Origin: Alloprevotella rava
Lineage (GTDB): Bacteria > Bacteroidota > Bacteroidia > Bacteroidales > Bacteroidaceae
Direction: 5' to 3'
Assembly: GCF_014195585.1 (NCBI RefSeq)
Contig: NZ_JACICA010000012.1
Coordinates: 1-55,305, forward strand
Length of the DNA: 55,305 nt
Part shown: piece after piece, positions 43,520 through 51,726 of the stretch
How the letters are laid out: each line of letters starts with the position of its first letter
Numbering within the stretch: the first letter of the stretch is position 1
Translations under genes and position numbers: made by a program
Notes under the pieces: model-generated
Told to the model about the DNA's origin: nothing
What the model saw: only the letters and a program-made list of their open reading frames with translations
The model's database searches: none

Positions 43520-44335
43520 ATGTCAAGAACAAATTTTGAAACACTTCTTGAGGCAGGCTGTCACTTTGGTCACCTCAAGCGCAAATGGAATCCCGCAATG
43601 GCTCCTTATATCTTCATGGAGCGCAACGGTATTCACATCATCGATCTTCACAAAACTGTAGCAAAAATTGACGAAGCTGCAGAAGCTCTTAAGAATATCG
43701 CTAAGAGTGGTAAAAAGATCTTGTTTGTAGCTACTAAGAAGCAAGCTAAGGACGTTATCGCCGAGAAGGCAGCTAGCGTTAATATGCCTTACGTTGCTGA
43801 ACGTTGGCCGGGCGGTATGCTCACCAACTTCCCAACTATCCGCAAGGCAGTGAAGAAAATGGCCAACATCGACAAACTTACTGCCGATGGTACTTTCTCT
43901 AACCTCTCAAAGCGCGAAATCCTTCAGATTAGCCGTCAGCGTGCAAAGCTCGAGAAGAACCTCGGTTCTATCTCTGACCTCACTCGTTTGCCGGCAGCTC
44001 TCTTTGTTATTGATGTGATGAAAGAACACATCGCTGTCAAAGAAGCTCTGCGCCTTGGCATCCCTGTTTTCGGTATCGTGGATACAAACTCTGACCCCAA
44101 CTCTGTTGACTATGTAATTCCTGCTAATGACGACGCAAAGGACAGCATTTCTGTTATCCTCGACGCTGTTTGCGGTGCTGTTGCTGAAGGTCTCGAAGAG
44201 CGCAAGGCAGAAAAGGCAGATCAGGATGCTGCAGAAAAGCAGGAAGGCGAAAAGGCTCCCTGCAAGCGCGCAGCTCGTGCTCGTAAGGAAGAAGAAGCTC
44301 CCGCAGCAGCTGAAACTGAAGCTTCTGCAGAGTAA
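43520..44335 (+). CDS. rpsB: 30S ribosomal protein S2
   Basis: The 271-residue protein has the S2 start FETLLEAGCHFGHLKRKWNPAMAPYIF and the typical RWPGGMLTNFPTI and FGIVDTNSDP. Residues beyond about 225 form an Ala/Glu/Lys-rich tail (ending AAAETEASAE), a lineage-type extension. Its stop codon overlaps the first arm of a three-part hairpin set before tsf. Confidence 0.98.
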   Translation: MSRTNFETLLEAGCHFGHLKRKWNPAMAPYIFMERNGIHIIDLHKTVAKIDEAAEALKNIAKSGKKILFVATKKQAKDVIAEKAASVNMPYVAERWPGGMLTNFPTIRKAVKKMANIDKLTADGTFSNLSKREILQISRQRAKLEKNLGSISDLTRLPAALFVIDVMKEHIAVKEALRLGIPVFGIVDTNSDPNSVDYVIPANDDAKDSISVILDAVCGAVAEGLEERKAEKADQDAAEKQEGEKAPCKRAARARKEEEAPAAAETEASAE

Positions 44336-44402
44336 ACTCTTGCTATAAATATAGAGTTTAGGGTGAGCGCTTTTATGTCCTTACCCTAAACTCTCTTTTA
44401 TT
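44334..44402 (+). terminator. rpsB-tsf hairpin with competing upstream arm (possible attenuator)
   Basis: AGAGTTTAGGGTGAG (44353-44367) pairs with CTTACCCTAAACTCT (44380-44394) over 15 positions and is followed by CTTTTATT, as in a terminator. AAACTCT at 44334-44340, overlapping the rpsB stop, is complementary to AGAGTTT (44353-44359) and could form an alternative hairpin that prevents the terminator. Confidence 0.6.
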
Positions 44403-44432
44403 CATAACCCCCTTAAACAAACCTAAACAATT

Positions 44433-45434
44433 ATGGCAGTTAATATTGAACTGATCAAGAAACTCCGCAAGTTGACGAACGCTGGTTTGAGCGATTGCAA
44501 GAAAGCCCTCGAAGAAACTAACGGAGATATCAACGCTTCTATAGAAATCATCCGCGCAAAAGGTAAGGCTGTTGCAGCTAAGCGTTCTGACCGCGAAACT
44601 GCAAATGGTTGCGTACTCGTTAAAGTTGCTGACGGCTTTGCAGCTATGATTGCTGTTAAATGCGAAACAGACTTCGTTGCTAACAACCAGGACACTATTG
44701 ACCTGACTCAGGGCATCCTTGATGCAGCTGTAGCAGCTAAGGCTAAAAACATTGATGAAGTTAATGCACTTACTTTAGCGGACGGTCAGACTGTTGCTGA
44801 TACTATCACTTCCCGTGCTGGTGTAACAGGTGAAAAGACTGAGCTCGATGGCTACCTCTTCCTCGAAGGTGAGAATATCTATTCTTACAATCATCAGAAG
44901 AAGAATGGCCTCTGCACACTCGTTCAACTCAACCAAAATAACGAAGAACTGGGCCATGGTTTGGCACTGCACATTGCTGCTGCTAATCCTCTCTCTTTAA
45001 GCGAGCAAGATATCCCCGCTGACGTTCGCGATGAAGAACTCAAGGTTGCTCTTGAGAAGACTCGCGACGAGCAAGTTGAAAAGGCTGTTCAAGCAGCTTT
45101 GAAGAAAGCTGGTTACAACCTCTACATTGCTGAAAACGAGGAACACATCGCAGAAGGCATTGCTAAGAAGGAAATCACTGAAGAACAAGCTGAAGACATC
45201 CGTCGCATCAAGAAGGAAACAGCTGAAGAAAAAGCTGCAAACCTTCCTGAAGCAATGATTCAGAACATCGCAAACGGTCGTATGAACAAGTTCTACAAGC
45301 AGAGCTGTCTCCTCAATCAGGACTACTGCTTGCCCGTTGATGATAAGACTATTACTGTTCAGGAATATCTGCAGCGCGGTGGTAAAGAGCTCACCGTTAT
45401 AGCTTTCCGTCGCTTTACACTGAGTGCAGAATAA
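44433..45434 (+). CDS. tsf: Translation elongation factor Ts
   Basis: The 333-residue protein starts with the UBA-like domain (IKKLRKLTNAGLSDCKKALEE), followed by AVAAKRSDRETANG and the CETDFVANN of the core. It exchanges GDP for GTP on EF-Tu. It is longer than the 283-residue E. coli protein owing to the extended dimerisation region usual in Bacteroidetes. The spacing from rpsB (97 bases) holds the hairpin set described above. Confidence 0.98.
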   Translation: MAVNIELIKKLRKLTNAGLSDCKKALEETNGDINASIEIIRAKGKAVAAKRSDRETANGCVLVKVADGFAAMIAVKCETDFVANNQDTIDLTQGILDAAVAAKAKNIDEVNALTLADGQTVADTITSRAGVTGEKTELDGYLFLEGENIYSYNHQKKNGLCTLVQLNQNNEELGHGLALHIAAANPLSLSEQDIPADVRDEELKVALEKTRDEQVEKAVQAALKKAGYNLYIAENEEHIAEGIAKKEITEEQAEDIRRIKKETAEEKAANLPEAMIQNIANGRMNKFYKQSCLLNQDYCLPVDDKTITVQEYLQRGGKELTVIAFRRFTLSAE

Positions 45435-45452
45435 TTTATCACTACATATTTT

Positions 45453-45491
45453 AAGCGCAGACAACTCTAGAGTTGTCTGCGCTTTTTATTT
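45453..45491 (+). terminator. Terminator after tsf
   Basis: AAGCGCAGACAACTCT (45453-45468) is followed directly by its exact reverse complement and TTTATTT. A second perfect 16-bp palindrome, AGTTGTAGCTACAACT, lies at 45568-45583. Confidence 0.9.
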
Positions 45492-45604
45492 AAAGGAATT
45501 TCAGGTGCAAAGAAATATTCTATTGCTGGCGAGATACGGCATAGCAACTTGCAGCCAGAAATTCTGTAGTTGTAGCTACAACTCCTATGAGACTTATCAG
45601 CCCA

Positions 45605-46573
45605 TCAACTAGCCTTCATCTTCCCTGCTTTTCCTTTCTGCCAGAGCTCAATACTATTGATAATATTTTGCCACAGGATGTAGCAACCTGGGCCTACACT
45701 GCTGAGAGGATTGAGATAGACAGAAGCAATCCAAATGGCAAAGGCTGTATTTTTTTGTCCTAATGCTTGACCACTCTCTACAATACTTCCGCAGCGAGAA
45801 CCAATTCTCCAACCAATAGCAAATTGAAAGAAACAGAGGAAGAGGCTCATTGCTGCGATCAGCAAAAGAAAAGAAATTGAAGTTTCAGCATGACAAATAT
45901 TTTTTACTGTTGTTCCTGTCACTATCGTCAGTGAAGCTCCCCAAAGGTAATAACTCAAATCCTTCACATTGATCACCCAATAATGGAATCGAGAAAAGAA
46001 GTGCTTCACAATGAAAGCTAACCCCATAGGAACAATTAGAACGAGTGTCACTTTATAAAGAATGAGAAAGAAAGCTTCCGCAAAGTCAATAGCAGTTCTC
46101 GGTTCTATTAATGGGAAAAACACAGGAATTAGTACCGCCGTTATGAAATTGGAAATAAAAGTGTACGTAGTCATACTTTCTAAATTACCACCTAGTTTTG
46201 CCGTAACAACAGGAGCTGCCGCAGCGCAAGGACCTATGATACAAGCCAAAATTCCTTCAGCCAGAATAAGGTTATCTCCTTTCAAAGAAAAGCACAAAAT
46301 GAGAGCAACCATCAATAAAACAAATAGCACCTGCTGTCCACCTATCCACAAATGCCAACGGACAGGTATCATCTTTCTGAAATCAACTTTACAGAAGGTC
46401 ACAAAGAGAATAAAGAACATGAACATCGGTAAAATCGTCTCCATGATAGGAGCAAAAAAAGCACTTGCCTGTTCCAATCCCGGCGTATAAGCAAAAATCA
46501 GGTAGACACCAGCTCCCAAAGCTATAGATACCGGTAGCGTCCAATCCTTCAACAAGCGTATAAATCTATTCAT
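45605..46573 (-). CDS. SBF/BASS-type sodium symporter-like transporter
   Basis: From the ATG at 46573 the protein has 322 residues and about ten membrane helices. The pattern with CIIGPCAAAAPVVTAKLGG and SGQALGQKNTAFAIWIA fits the sodium:bile acid symporter fold, in which a Na+ gradient drives uptake of an organic anion. The substrate is unknown. The -7 box at 46596-46603 lies within the 12-residue longer reading from 46609, so 46573 is the better start. A sodium gradient supplied by Na+-NQR is available in this organism. Confidence 0.82.
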   Translation of the reverse strand: MNRFIRLLKDWTLPVSIALGAGVYLIFAYTPGLEQASAFFAPIMETILPMFMFFILFVTFCKVDFRKMIPVRWHLWIGGQQVLFVLLMVALILCFSLKGDNLILAEGILACIIGPCAAAAPVVTAKLGGNLESMTTYTFISNFITAVLIPVFFPLIEPRTAIDFAEAFFLILYKVTLVLIVPMGLAFIVKHFFSRFHYWVINVKDLSYYLWGASLTIVTGTTVKNICHAETSISFLLLIAAMSLFLCFFQFAIGWRIGSRCGSIVESGQALGQKNTAFAIWIASVYLNPLSSVGPGCYILWQNIINSIELWQKGKAGKMKAS

Positions 46574-46595
46574 TCCGTAGCAAATCTTCGCACTA

Positions 46596-46603
46596 CAAAA
46601 GTA
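46596..46603 (-). promoter_or_regulatory. -7 box for the SBF-type transporter gene
   Basis: Minus-strand TACTTTTG, 23 bases from the start at 46573. It is divergent from the hemolysin III promoter about 75 bases away. Confidence 0.5.
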
Positions 46604-46654
46604 CGACATTTTTATCGGCTTCCCACAGGTATAGTAGTGAAAGCATCAGAAACG

Positions 46655-46686
46655 TTCGGTTTATCACAAAACTTTGACTATTTTTG
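46655..46686 (+). promoter_or_regulatory. Promoter of the hemolysin III gene
   Basis: TTCG (one mismatch to TTTG), a 20-base spacer and TATTTTTG followed by C. It overlaps an upstream in-frame ATG at 46684, which supports the start at 46714. Confidence 0.5.
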
Positions 46687-46713
46687 CGAACACAAAATCA
46701 GCAGACATTTTCC

Positions 46714-47361
46714 ATGGCGTTTTATACAAGGCGCGAAGAACAGATCAACTCCTGGTCACACGCAGCTGGTATCCTGATTGGTATTATCTTTGGATGCCTA
46801 TTTCTATATTATTGTCTGACACGAACAGATGGCTGGGCTACAGTAGGAATCATCCTATATATCTTCGGTATGCTGACATCCTATATTGCATCTACCGTTT
46901 ACCACGCTGCTCGTGAAGACTCGCAAATGAAACATATCCTGCGAAAATGGGATCATGCAGCCATCTATTGGCACATTGCTGGAAGCTACTCTCCCTTTAC
47001 ACTCATTGCCCTACGACAGATAGGATTCTGGGGATGGGGACTTTTCATTTTTGTATGGTTCTGTGCTCTAATCGGTACGATCATGAGTTTCCATAAACTC
47101 AAAGCCCACAGTAATCTGGAAACCATTTGCTTCATTGGCATGGGGCTGAGTATTTTAGTGGCATTCAATCCTCTAATCCACAGCCTTCCAGCCTCTTCCT
47201 TCGGTTGGTTGATAGCAGAAGGAATAAGCGACATCACTGGAGCCCTATTCTATACGCTACACAAGCGCCGCTATATGCACAGTATTTTTCATTTCTTTAT
47301 TCTCGGCGGAAGCATTTGCCACATCATAGCCGTCTGGAATATGCTTAACTATCTATTTTAA
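46714..47361 (+). CDS. Hemolysin III/PAQR family membrane protein
   Basis: From the ATG at 46714 the protein has 215 residues and seven membrane helices. The family signature is clear: REEQINSWSHAAGI at the start, ASTVYHAAR, KWDHAAIYWHIAGSYSPFTL and a C-terminal HSIFHFFILGGSICHIIAV with the conserved histidines that bind zinc in PAQR proteins. The biological role in bacteria is unsettled. It is followed after 7 bases by the antiporter gene, so they form an operon. Confidence 0.9.
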   Translation: MAFYTRREEQINSWSHAAGILIGIIFGCLFLYYCLTRTDGWATVGIILYIFGMLTSYIASTVYHAAREDSQMKHILRKWDHAAIYWHIAGSYSPFTLIALRQIGFWGWGLFIFVWFCALIGTIMSFHKLKAHSNLETICFIGMGLSILVAFNPLIHSLPASSFGWLIAEGISDITGALFYTLHKRRYMHSIFHFFILGGSICHIIAVWNMLNYLF

Positions 47362-47368
47362 TTCATTC

Positions 47369-48304
47369 ATGACACTCAGCATCGCTTACATTCTCATTGG
47401 TATCATCGCAGTACTTTGGGGCGCAGACAAGTTTACGGACGGAGCTGCTGCCATTGCACGAAAGATGAACATTCCTGAAATTGTCATTGGTCTAACCATT
47501 GTAGCCATGGGCACAAGTGCTCCTGAACTATTCACCTCTGTTGTCTCAGCCCTTAAAGGTAGCACGGGATTAGCATTGGGAAATATCGTAGGATCAAACA
47601 TCTTCAACAGCCTGCTCATTGTGGGGGCTGCCGCAGCAGTAGTTCCAATCTCCATTTCGCAAGCAACTATTATTAAAGATATTCCTTTTGCGCTCGTTGC
47701 CTCCCTCCTACTGACAGCCGTTTGCCTCGACGGAAATCTCACACGAATCGACTCGCTGTTGTTGCTCATCGGCTTTGCACTCTTCCTTGCCTATACGTTG
47801 CAAATAGCTCGCAATGGGAAAACAGAGGATTCTAAAACCGAAAAATCACAAGCCCTTTGGAAAAGTATCCTTTTTATTATCATCGGACTTGGATGCTTGA
47901 TTGTCGGCAGTAATTTATTTGTGAGTGGTGCAAGTACAGTCGCCGAACAATTGGGCGTATCAGATGCCATCATAGGTCTGACAATAGTTGCGGGCGGAAC
48001 ATCACTGCCAGAACTCGCCACGTCTATCATATCTGCTCGCAAGGGTCAGAGCGGCATTGCTATCGGTAATGTTGTAGGTTCTAATGTCTTCAACATTCTC
48101 GCCATCCTTGGTATCACCGGTTTTATCTCCCCAATGAAAAACTTGGGAGGTATCACAACCATCGACTTAACAATGCTAATCCTGTCGATTATACTTGTAT
48201 GGGCAATGTCCTTCACAAAATACAAAATTGAACGCTGGGAAGGCTTCACACTCCTTGGTGTTTTCTCCATCTATCTAGGTTGGCTTATTTATTCTGCTTT
48301 TTGA
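47369..48304 (+). CDS. Calcium/sodium antiporter (CaCA family, YrbG-like)
   Basis: The 311-residue protein has ten membrane helices in two homologous halves, each with an ion-binding alpha repeat: MGTSAPELFTSVVSALKG with GNIVGSNIFNSL, and AGGTSLPELATSIISARKG with GNVVGSNVFNIL. Such proteins exchange Ca2+ for Na+. It is co-transcribed with the hemolysin III gene. Confidence 0.93.
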   Translation: MTLSIAYILIGIIAVLWGADKFTDGAAAIARKMNIPEIVIGLTIVAMGTSAPELFTSVVSALKGSTGLALGNIVGSNIFNSLLIVGAAAAVVPISISQATIIKDIPFALVASLLLTAVCLDGNLTRIDSLLLLIGFALFLAYTLQIARNGKTEDSKTEKSQALWKSILFIIIGLGCLIVGSNLFVSGASTVAEQLGVSDAIIGLTIVAGGTSLPELATSIISARKGQSGIAIGNVVGSNVFNILAILGITGFISPMKNLGGITTIDLTMLILSIILVWAMSFTKYKIERWEGFTLLGVFSIYLGWLIYSAF

Positions 48305-48407
48305 AAAAGCTGCTCTATCAACTTCTTTTGAAAATATTTCTGGTGAATTAAAACTTGAAGATGGCGTCAAATGGAGTAGATATTCTAAAAGCAAAATATC
48401 AAAAGGA

Positions 48408-48456
48408 ACAAGGTCTCAAGAATCTGTTTTAGATTGTTGAGACCTTGTCTTAAAAT
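48408..48456. terminator. Terminator between convergent genes
   Basis: ACAAGGTCTCAA (48408-48419) pairs perfectly with TTGAGACCTTGT (48437-48448), with inner AATCT/AGATT. CTTAAAATATT follows on the plus strand and TTCCTTTT on the minus strand. Confidence 0.75.
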
Positions 48457-48512
48457 ATTAGCCAGAGTAGTTCTACACAACCGTCCCCCCCGCAATATAT
48501 CTATATCAGCGA

Positions 48513-50264
48513 TCAATGCTTCTTGTCAAAGGCTCTTTGAGAAGTATCATTAAGGAGATTTTCCAATCGGTTCACATAAAAGCTCGACGGCCTTTCAGCG
48601 TCCACCTTACCTGATGCAAATTCTGAAATAAGCCCATTGAGTTGCTGAAGTGCAATCGTATTGTTTGTTTTAGTATATTCTTCGCGCAATAGGCGAACTT
48701 TTTCAGCCTGCTGAACTCCTTCTATAACTCGTTCAAAACGAATACTACTCCGACCGCCAGGATAAACCATATATGTATCACCAGGCGTAAACATTCGGAA
48801 GCGTGTATCTTGCAGTGGAGCATCTGTCCAGTTCATCCAAGCCCAACGCAAGAAACCGTTAAAACCATTAGCCAAGCAATAGATAGGCAGGTAGGCAGCA
48901 TCTGCAGGACTATTGTTGGAGCAAACGTTCGGCTCTGCATCGGGACAGGCAGTATAAGTTGTCGTCACCCATCCTTTTGCATTTCTCATAGCGATTTCTT
49001 TGTCTGTAAAATGCTGCCCATAGGCCACACAATAGTCATACAATTTATCTGCCAATTCCTTATGGTAGTTGCCAGCTAGTGCCATCTTGATACCTGGAAC
49101 AGCCTGCTGCGCCACACGATAAGCGTCTGTCATCGCATCAAGTCCGCGCTCATCCATGGCTATCACTATTCTTTCAAACCATCCCTTTGCTTTCAAATGT
49201 TCGGCAAAACTCCGGAGAAAGTCAGTCCAAAATTTCTCATATTCTGCTGAAGAAGTAGAAGTTTTGAGATAAGCATACTTTTGGGATGCTTCATCCATAT
49301 AGCGGAAGCTCATATCCCAGGGAATCATCGAAAAACAATTGATTTGTCCATTTATGCCGCAACTATCCAAGAATGTAATCCAACGATCAAAGATAGTATA
49401 GTCGTAAGCCCAACTTCCGTCAACTTTTTTTGTTGTCAACACCATAGGTTCAAATTTATCATTACTCTGCGCTCCCCATGGCTCATATAATAGAATGGCC
49501 GTACCCACTTTCTGACCTGCACGAGCCAGCATCTGCATGTAAGGGCGCAAGGCATCGAAGTGAGCCTGACTCCATGGACGGACACGATAGTAGCGACTAA
49601 CTGCGTAGGGCTGCATCCAAAAGTTCAAATTAAACTTCCAATCGGAGGGTTTCGGTAACACTCTTTCCTGCACCATGACTTTTAAATTCAAGCGTCCCAC
49701 TACTTTCTTGCGCGCATTAAGTACCTTCAGGCGGATACTATATGGGCCAGGTTTTGCCGCTTGAGGTATTTCAAACGTACACCATACGGGGCGTGTCGTT
49801 TCTTTCTCAAGCATCTTCGTTGTTTCTAAATCTATCACATCCGGGACTAAGTAGGGCTCCCAACCCGTGGGGTGATTACCACAACCACGAAAGTTGTCCG
49901 TCCAAACATAATTGACAAAGCGCGCAGCTCCTCCCAAACTTTTGTTACCAGAGATACGCAAAGAAAGAGGCCCTACTTCTTCTCGAGAAAAAAGAACAGC
50001 CTGCACACCAACGCGCTCTCCTCTCCAGGCATAAACAACTGTATCTGTTGTCACACTAAACAGAGGAGGTTGATATTTCTCATAATGAATATCGCGCGAT
50101 CCCCAACTCATTTGCAACTTATTGGGCAAATTCTCCCAGGCTGTCCTTTCAACTGTAGCAGAATCTTCGGGCTCTGCATAATCGCCATAAATGCCTTCTT
50201 GCGCACTTATAGATGTGGCCCACAAAAACAAAGAGGAAAGTCTTAATATCTTTAAGAATTTCAT
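48513..50264 (-). CDS. GH123/DUF4091-type glycoside hydrolase
   Basis: The 583-residue secreted protein has a signal peptide (1-22, SISAQ), an N-terminal beta-sandwich (about 60-200) and a barrel domain from about 205. The adjacent acidic pair Asp371-Glu372 in IVIAMDERGLDA is placed like the catalytic pair of GH123 beta-N-acetylgalactosaminidases, and NGFLRWAWMNWTDAPLQDTRF is typical of DUF4091 proteins. Removal of GalNAc from glycans is therefore likely, though the substrate is inferred. It is the last gene of a leftward run, 28 bases after the esterase gene. Confidence 0.85.
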   Translation of the reverse strand: MKFLKILRLSSLFLWATSISAQEGIYGDYAEPEDSATVERTAWENLPNKLQMSWGSRDIHYEKYQPPLFSVTTDTVVYAWRGERVGVQAVLFSREEVGPLSLRISGNKSLGGAARFVNYVWTDNFRGCGNHPTGWEPYLVPDVIDLETTKMLEKETTRPVWCTFEIPQAAKPGPYSIRLKVLNARKKVVGRLNLKVMVQERVLPKPSDWKFNLNFWMQPYAVSRYYRVRPWSQAHFDALRPYMQMLARAGQKVGTAILLYEPWGAQSNDKFEPMVLTTKKVDGSWAYDYTIFDRWITFLDSCGINGQINCFSMIPWDMSFRYMDEASQKYAYLKTSTSSAEYEKFWTDFLRSFAEHLKAKGWFERIVIAMDERGLDAMTDAYRVAQQAVPGIKMALAGNYHKELADKLYDYCVAYGQHFTDKEIAMRNAKGWVTTTYTACPDAEPNVCSNNSPADAAYLPIYCLANGFNGFLRWAWMNWTDAPLQDTRFRMFTPGDTYMVYPGGRSSIRFERVIEGVQQAEKVRLLREEYTKTNNTIALQQLNGLISEFASGKVDAERPSSFYVNRLENLLNDTSQRAFDKKH

Positions 50265-50292
50265 GAATAAATAAGGTTTTGAGATTTATACT

Positions 50293-51660
50293 TTAGTATT
50301 TCACGTCAATGGCAAAGGGATATATGCGCTCAGCATCGTAGAAACAAGCCAAGCTATTGATCATCGCGCTCATTGTTGGCTCACAAAGCCCCGTCCACAC
50401 AGTTTTTCCATTCACTCTCACCACAACAGGGCGCGTAACATCCACTTGTTCAGCAGTGAAATAGACTATCAAACGTCCTCCCGAAGCAGGCGTATAGGTG
50501 CGCGCCGACTTCAGTTCAATACTCCAACGAGGATCTTTTTCTAATGTCTGATAGTGAACATTTTGTATGGTCAAATCCACCACATTTCCTTCTATTCTTT
50601 CCTCATAACGGGTGCGCTCCGTAGCATTGGGGCGCTGAACGATTTGCAGATTGGCAAAGCCGCGACGATGCCTACCATCCATTTCAAAATCCTCCCAACT
50701 AACGCGCGAGGGAGCCGGCACGCGCTTCCACTGCTTCAGCCATACAGGTGTGCGCCTATAGTCGATGGCATGCCCAGCATTAGGAATCAGTTCCACCCAA
50801 TGGTGGTATTCACCACCATTCAGTCGGCCCAGACTATCCAAAGCCTCGCGGGTATAACGTGTCAGCAAGTTTCGATAGAAGCCCAAATCTTGTGCACCTG
50901 TTCGCAGGCTGAAAGGCGTGTTACGCAAGTTCTCAACAGGGGCATTCTTTAGCGGTTCTCCTCCTGCCATAGGGCCTACGGCAGCCCAATAGTCGGCGTA
51001 GAACGAAGCCAAGCGCTGACTACCATACCCCCCCTCAGAGATGCCCATTAGATAAAGGCGATTGGCATCCACCTGTGGATTGATAAAAAGCTGACGGAGC
51101 AAACGCTCCATAAACCATTGTTTAGAACGCTGATACCAACGATACCACTCTCCCTCTTGAGGAATTTGAGGAATAAAATAAATGCTGGGAGCATCATCAA
51201 AGATTTGTGCCAACTTCAGTCCCGTAGACCATTCGGCATCCCGTGGACCACTACCGTGAAGATATATGAAAGCGGGAATCTGAGCGTCCGAGGATGCGCC
51301 TTTTCGGCCATAGTAATAATTTAGTTGAGCATTGGGTTCAAGCGTCTCAGGAATGGCCCATTGTCCGCGTGTCTCGTCAGAGAGCGCAGTAAGCGGAATG
51401 AGCAGTGGAGAATCTTGAGCATTAGCCTTGAGCCAACAATTCCAAACTTCTTGCCTCGCTTGTTCGAGTTGACCTGCTTTGAGCGGCTTCGACATCGGGA
51501 AGAGCGTTTCCTTTCCTTGAAAAGATTGAAAAAAGTATTTTGTAATGGCCCGACGCTGGCCAGAAAGCGGAACAAAAAGCAAGAACGAACCTATAGCAAC
51601 GCCAAGGCGTAGAACTTTTTGAAGCGATTGCATCTGAATGGAACACATAAACATTTTCAT
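50293..51660 (-). CDS. Secreted alpha/beta hydrolase (esterase or peptidase)
   Basis: The 455-residue protein has an N-terminal signal peptide (to about residue 34, FVPLSGQ), an oxyanion-type HGSG (135-138), the nucleophile motif GISEGG with Ser208, and a late His in NAGHAIDYRRTP. A beta-rich C-terminal domain follows (about 325-455). The fold is that of PHB depolymerase/prolyl-oligopeptidase-like esterases; a sugar ester substrate would suit the neighbouring glycoside hydrolase. Start is uncertain between 51660 and the ATG at 51633. Confidence 0.82.
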   Translation of the reverse strand: MKMFMCSIQMQSLQKVLRLGVAIGSFLLFVPLSGQRRAITKYFFQSFQGKETLFPMSKPLKAGQLEQARQEVWNCWLKANAQDSPLLIPLTALSDETRGQWAIPETLEPNAQLNYYYGRKGASSDAQIPAFIYLHGSGPRDAEWSTGLKLAQIFDDAPSIYFIPQIPQEGEWYRWYQRSKQWFMERLLRQLFINPQVDANRLYLMGISEGGYGSQRLASFYADYWAAVGPMAGGEPLKNAPVENLRNTPFSLRTGAQDLGFYRNLLTRYTREALDSLGRLNGGEYHHWVELIPNAGHAIDYRRTPVWLKQWKRVPAPSRVSWEDFEMDGRHRRGFANLQIVQRPNATERTRYEERIEGNVVDLTIQNVHYQTLEKDPRWSIELKSARTYTPASGGRLIVYFTAEQVDVTRPVVVRVNGKTVWTGLCEPTMSAMINSLACFYDAERIYPFAIDVKY

Positions 51661-51726
51661 TTTATACTCAATTTTACAAGAACAAGAAACTGACAGTAGA
51701 AGATAACAGACTACGCCAAAGATTCT

